Positions 61,524 through 64,000 of a DNA stretch of 64,000 nt are shown here, in pieces. The stretch is from CAYUVA01 sp964448115 [NCBI: uncultured bacterium] (GTDB lineage Bacteria; CAYUVA01). The stretch lies in NCBI GenBank assembly GCA_964448115.1, contig CAYUVA010000009.1, positions 31,474 to 95,473 of the forward strand. The letters are read 5' to 3'. Within the stretch, counting starts at the first letter, position 1, and every line of letters begins with the position of its first letter. The notes beneath the pieces were generated by a model. That model had not been told where the DNA came from. It saw nothing but the letters and a program-made list of their open reading frames with translations, and searched no databases. Position numbers and translations under genes: made by a program.

Positions 61524-61566
61524 GGAAGAGCATCAAAACCCATTGGAGAAAAGGAGACGATAAATA

Positions 61567-62811
61567 GTGACAACGGCAACCGACAAGCAGAATGGGAAAA
61601 AGATGAGTATATGGCGTAAGCTGGTAGCCGGGATACTGCTGCTGGCTCTTGTAGGGTTGGTGGTGTTTTTCGGCGTACACCGGATTCGCGAACGGCTGAA
61701 ACCAACACCGCCAGCGCCTCGCCGTCCTCTCGCGGTGGAGACCGTGAGGGTGGAACCCGGTCCTTTCACTATATCTCGCCGCTATACGGGAAGTGTTGTA
61801 TCCGCCAAGCGGGCCTTGATCTCGGCCCGGGTAAGCACCCGAGTGAAGGCGGTTCACCACCGTGAAGGAGAAACCGTCAAAAAGGGAGATCTGTTGATCA
61901 CCTTGGACGACAGGGAACTGCGCGCGGAAGTCGGGCGGCTTGAGGCGACTGCAAGACGTATCCGGGCCGATCTGGATTACTGGAGACTCCAGGCCGACCG
62001 TGACGAGAAGCTGCTTCAAGCCGAGGCCATCCCGCCTCAAAAACGAGACGAGAGCAAGCGTATGGTGGCGTCTTTGGAGGCTTCTTTGACTGCGAACGAA
62101 TATGCCCTTTCCGCGGCACGCACCAAGCTGGGCTACGCGCTGATTCATGCCCCTTTTTCCGGTGCGATCCAGCGGCTTAACACCGAAGTCGGTGAACTGG
62201 CCGCGCCCGGCAAAGTCCTTCTGGAGTTGGTGGCAACACGACCTCTGAAGGCCGTTTTCTCTGTGCCGCAAAAAGACATTGCCGAGATTCTTCCTCATCC
62301 AAGCGGATGTTCCTCTGATACGCGGAGAGCCAGTGCGCCAGAAGCTCGGGTTCCCAAGGAACGTGGCGTGGAACTCCCGGCACGAAAGGATGTCGAGGTC
62401 CGATTGGTCGTGCCGTCTCTGGGCGAATCAATCGCCGCCCGAGTGGCTCATGTCTATCCAGCCCTCGATACGGCAACTCGCAACGCCACCTTTGATGTCC
62501 TTATTACCAGCGACTTGGAGGGGCTCCGCCCCGGTATGACGGTGGATGTGACGGTGATCCTGGCAAAGTTCGAGCGGGCGCTTGTCTTGCCGCGGGCGGC
62601 CGTACGAATCCGTGAAGGCACCACGGGCGTTTATGTCGTTGAGAACGATATCGCTCGCTGGCGGTCTGTTGGCGTTGGTCAAACTCAAGGCGGGCAAGTA
62701 AGAATTGTGTCCGGTCTCAAAGGTGGAGAAACGGTGGTCGTCACTCCAGATCCACGTCTTAAGGATGGCAGCCGAGTGCAACCTCGCGACAATTGGAGGA
62801 CTGCTCCATGA
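61567..62811 (+). CDS. RND efflux periplasmic adaptor (membrane fusion protein)
   Basis: A 414-residue HlyD/AcrA-type adaptor that bridges an RND pump and an outer-membrane channel. An N-terminal hydrophobic anchor (KLVAGILLLALVGLVVFFGV) is followed by the lipoyl half-motifs VSTRVKAVHHREGETVKKGD and LGYALIHAPFSGAIQRL around a coiled-coil hairpin, then beta-barrel and membrane-proximal domains (VYVVENDIARWRSVGVGQ). A 25-residue insert near residue 240 (HPSGCSSDTRRASAPEARV) is unusual. The start is GTG with GGAG ten bases upstream; ATG 61603 is an alternative. It overlaps the transporter gene by four bases (ATGA). Confidence 0.9.
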   Translation: MTTATDKQNGKKMSIWRKLVAGILLLALVGLVVFFGVHRIRERLKPTPPAPRRPLAVETVRVEPGPFTISRRYTGSVVSAKRALISARVSTRVKAVHHREGETVKKGDLLITLDDRELRAEVGRLEATARRIRADLDYWRLQADRDEKLLQAEAIPPQKRDESKRMVASLEASLTANEYALSAARTKLGYALIHAPFSGAIQRLNTEVGELAAPGKVLLELVATRPLKAVFSVPQKDIAEILPHPSGCSSDTRRASAPEARVPKERGVELPARKDVEVRLVVPSLGESIAARVAHVYPALDTATRNATFDVLITSDLEGLRPGMTVDVTVILAKFERALVLPRAAVRIREGTTGVYVVENDIARWRSVGVGQTQGGQVRIVSGLKGGETVVVTPDPRLKDGSRVQPRDNWRTAP

Positions 62812-64000
62812 GTTGGCCGCGTTTCTCCATCCGGCACCGTTATACCGTCTTTGCGGCCCTTATCGCTGTAATTGTATTGGGGGTGGCTGCTCGCTTTGCC
62901 ATTCCGGTACGCCTCTTCCCTGATACCGATCCACCGGTCGTCACGGTGGTCACGCCCTATCCCGGCGTCGCCGCGGTGGATGTGGCCAAGAACCTGAGCA
63001 AGCCCATGGAAGAGGAGTTTGGCGGGATTGACGGCGTAGTGCGCGTGAGTTCAATCAGCCACATGGGCCTGTCGGTAGTGAAGGTCGAGTTCGGTTATGA
63101 GCGCAGGGTGGAAGAAGCGGCCGTGGACGTACAGAACGCCGTCAGCCGCATCCGCGACAGGTTGCCCGAGGGTATCCGAGAACCCCAGATAATGCAGTTT
63201 TCCTCAGCGGATAAACCTATTCTTACCATTGCCGCCACCAGTTCGTCCCTCCCGCTCGAAAAAGTACGGGAGTTGGCCGACAACCCCGTTCGTGACCGCA
63301 TACAGTTGGTTCCCGGGGTGGCGGCGGTCGATGTCTTCGGAGGTCACCAGCGGCAGCTCGAGGTGGCGGTCTACGCGGACAGACTGCGCGCCTTCGGGAT
63401 CACGATGGGCCAGGTGGCGAAGGCACTGGAGAACTGGAATCTCATGGAATCGGGTGGCCGGGTGAACGTCGGTGTCATGGAAACGGTTGTCCGGTTCGAT
63501 GCACCGTTGTCCTCCCCTGGCGAGGTCGCCAAGATAGTGCTCCTGCGGCGTGGCGATCACGTTATTCGCCTTTCGGATGTTGCAGATGTCTCCGAAACGG
63601 TAAAGGAGCAACGGTCTGCCTATCATTTCAACGGCAAGCCGGCTGTCGCCGTGCAAGTGCTGAAGCGGGATGACGCCAACACCGTGAGAGTGGCTTCCGC
63701 CGTCCGTGAAACGCTGGGCGAGATCGAGCGGGAGTTGCCTCAACTCCGATTTGCCATCGCTGACGATGATTCTCAATTTACCGAACTCGTCATCGACAAC
63801 ATGACCAGTTCGGTGCTTGTCGCGATCATTCTTACCATTATCGTGGTTTTTCTGTTCATGGCCCACTTGCGCCAGGCGGCCATAATCGCCATTTCCATAC
63901 CCGTGTCTTTCCTTATGACTTTCATGTTGATGTGGGTTTTTGCGGTCGATCTCAACATGATCACCATGTCCGCCATCATTCTTTCAATCGGGCTGCTGGT
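62808..64000 (+). CDS. RND family efflux transporter permease (3' truncated)
   Basis: Begins ATG 62808 overlapping the adaptor stop and runs off the right edge, so only the first 397 residues are seen. TM1 is near the start (TVFAALIAVIVLGVAARFAI); the porter domain contains DTDPPVVTVVTPYPG and the segment IDGVVRVSSISHMGLSVVKVEF typical of heavy-metal/multidrug RND pumps. The first transmembrane block follows from about residue 340 (VLVAIILTIIVVFLFM). Likely inner-membrane, proton-driven. The substrate cannot be told from this part. Not captured by closed-ORF calling because it has no stop in the window. Confidence 0.93.
   Translation, partial: MSWPRFSIRHRYTVFAALIAVIVLGVAARFAIPVRLFPDTDPPVVTVVTPYPGVAAVDVAKNLSKPMEEEFGGIDGVVRVSSISHMGLSVVKVEFGYERRVEEAAVDVQNAVSRIRDRLPEGIREPQIMQFSSADKPILTIAATSSSLPLEKVRELADNPVRDRIQLVPGVAAVDVFGGHQRQLEVAVYADRLRAFGITMGQVAKALENWNLMESGGRVNVGVMETVVRFDAPLSSPGEVAKIVLLRRGDHVIRLSDVADVSETVKEQRSAYHFNGKPAVAVQVLKRDDANTVRVASAVRETLGEIERELPQLRFAIADDDSQFTELVIDNMTSSVLVAIILTIIVVFLFMAHLRQAAIIAISIPVSFLMTFMLMWVFAVDLNMITMSAIILSIGLL

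Noticed and set aside
1-64000. CRISPR arrays, tRNA or rRNA genes, insertion sequences
   Set aside because: No regular direct-repeat/spacer array, no cloverleaf or rRNA sequence and no transposase frame were found; the repeats seen are short and dispersed.

Overview
The window looks like a chromosome segment of a Gram-negative bacterium of moderate GC content. BamA, several outer-membrane beta-barrels with a C-terminal Phe, and an LpxL/HtrB-type acyltransferase imply an outer membrane with lipid A. ClpC, a B12-dependent class II ribonucleotide reductase, a dockerin-bearing subtilase and an SLH lipoprotein are an unusual mix for well-studied Proteobacteria. Together with the many dispersed intergenic repeats they suggest a deep-branching or uncultivated lineage. 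The phylum cannot be fixed from the sequence alone. No rRNA, tRNA, CRISPR array or insertion sequence was found.

Layout. 1-2.3 kb: the end of a parvulin-like foldase gene and a porin-like barrel. 2.4-15.5 kb: a near-complete respiratory complex I operon, nuoABCD-G-HIJKLMN, behind a good sigma70-type promoter. nuoE and nuoF are absent, and NuoG carries an extra ferredoxin-like cluster region. 15.5-17.1 kb: a HIT protein and a sugar aminotransferase on the minus strand. 17.1-18.5 kb: a gene-poor stretch with a decayed subtilase C-terminus, a parS-like palindrome, hairpins and short repeats. 18.5-23.8 kb: clpC, bamA and an HU/IHF-like protein. 23.8-26.3 kb: nrdJ on the minus strand. 26.4-33.3 kb: housekeeping genes (dtd, an MBL hydrolase, a Xer recombinase, a gamma carbonic anhydrase, mutL, miaA, hflX). 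33.3-45.8 kb: a long plus-strand envelope series made of a TPR/SLH lipoprotein, an exported protein, an AI-2E family permease, a dockerin-subtilase, a small barrel, three GT2 glycosyltransferases, a methyltransferase and a 1190-residue subtilase with FG-GAP repeats. 45.9-50.4 kb: a KAP-type NTPase fused to pentapeptide repeats, with nadB and nadA, on the minus strand. 50.6-53.5 kb: a radical SAM/SPASM protein, a GT4 glycosyltransferase and a HAD phosphatase. 53.8-55.6 kb: an AT-rich restriction-modification island. 55.7-60.7 kb: an ArnB-like aminotransferase, a lipid A acyltransferase, a hairpin-rich spacer, a lipid kinase and a GT4. 60.8 kb to the end: a TetR-controlled RND efflux operon whose base composition and codon use differ from everything before it.

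How the genes fit together. The nuo operon makes a proton-pumping complex that probably takes electrons from a donor other than NADH, or borrows NuoEF from elsewhere. The scattered aminotransferase, glycosyltransferase, acyltransferase and BamA genes point to heavy investment in the cell envelope and surface glycans. The two subtilases and the decayed paralogue point to an expanding family of exported proteases or adhesins. Three intergenic zones (17.1-18.5, 53.5-53.8 and 57.9-58.6 kb) are mosaics of short dispersed repeats and hairpins and contain the least explained DNA in the window.
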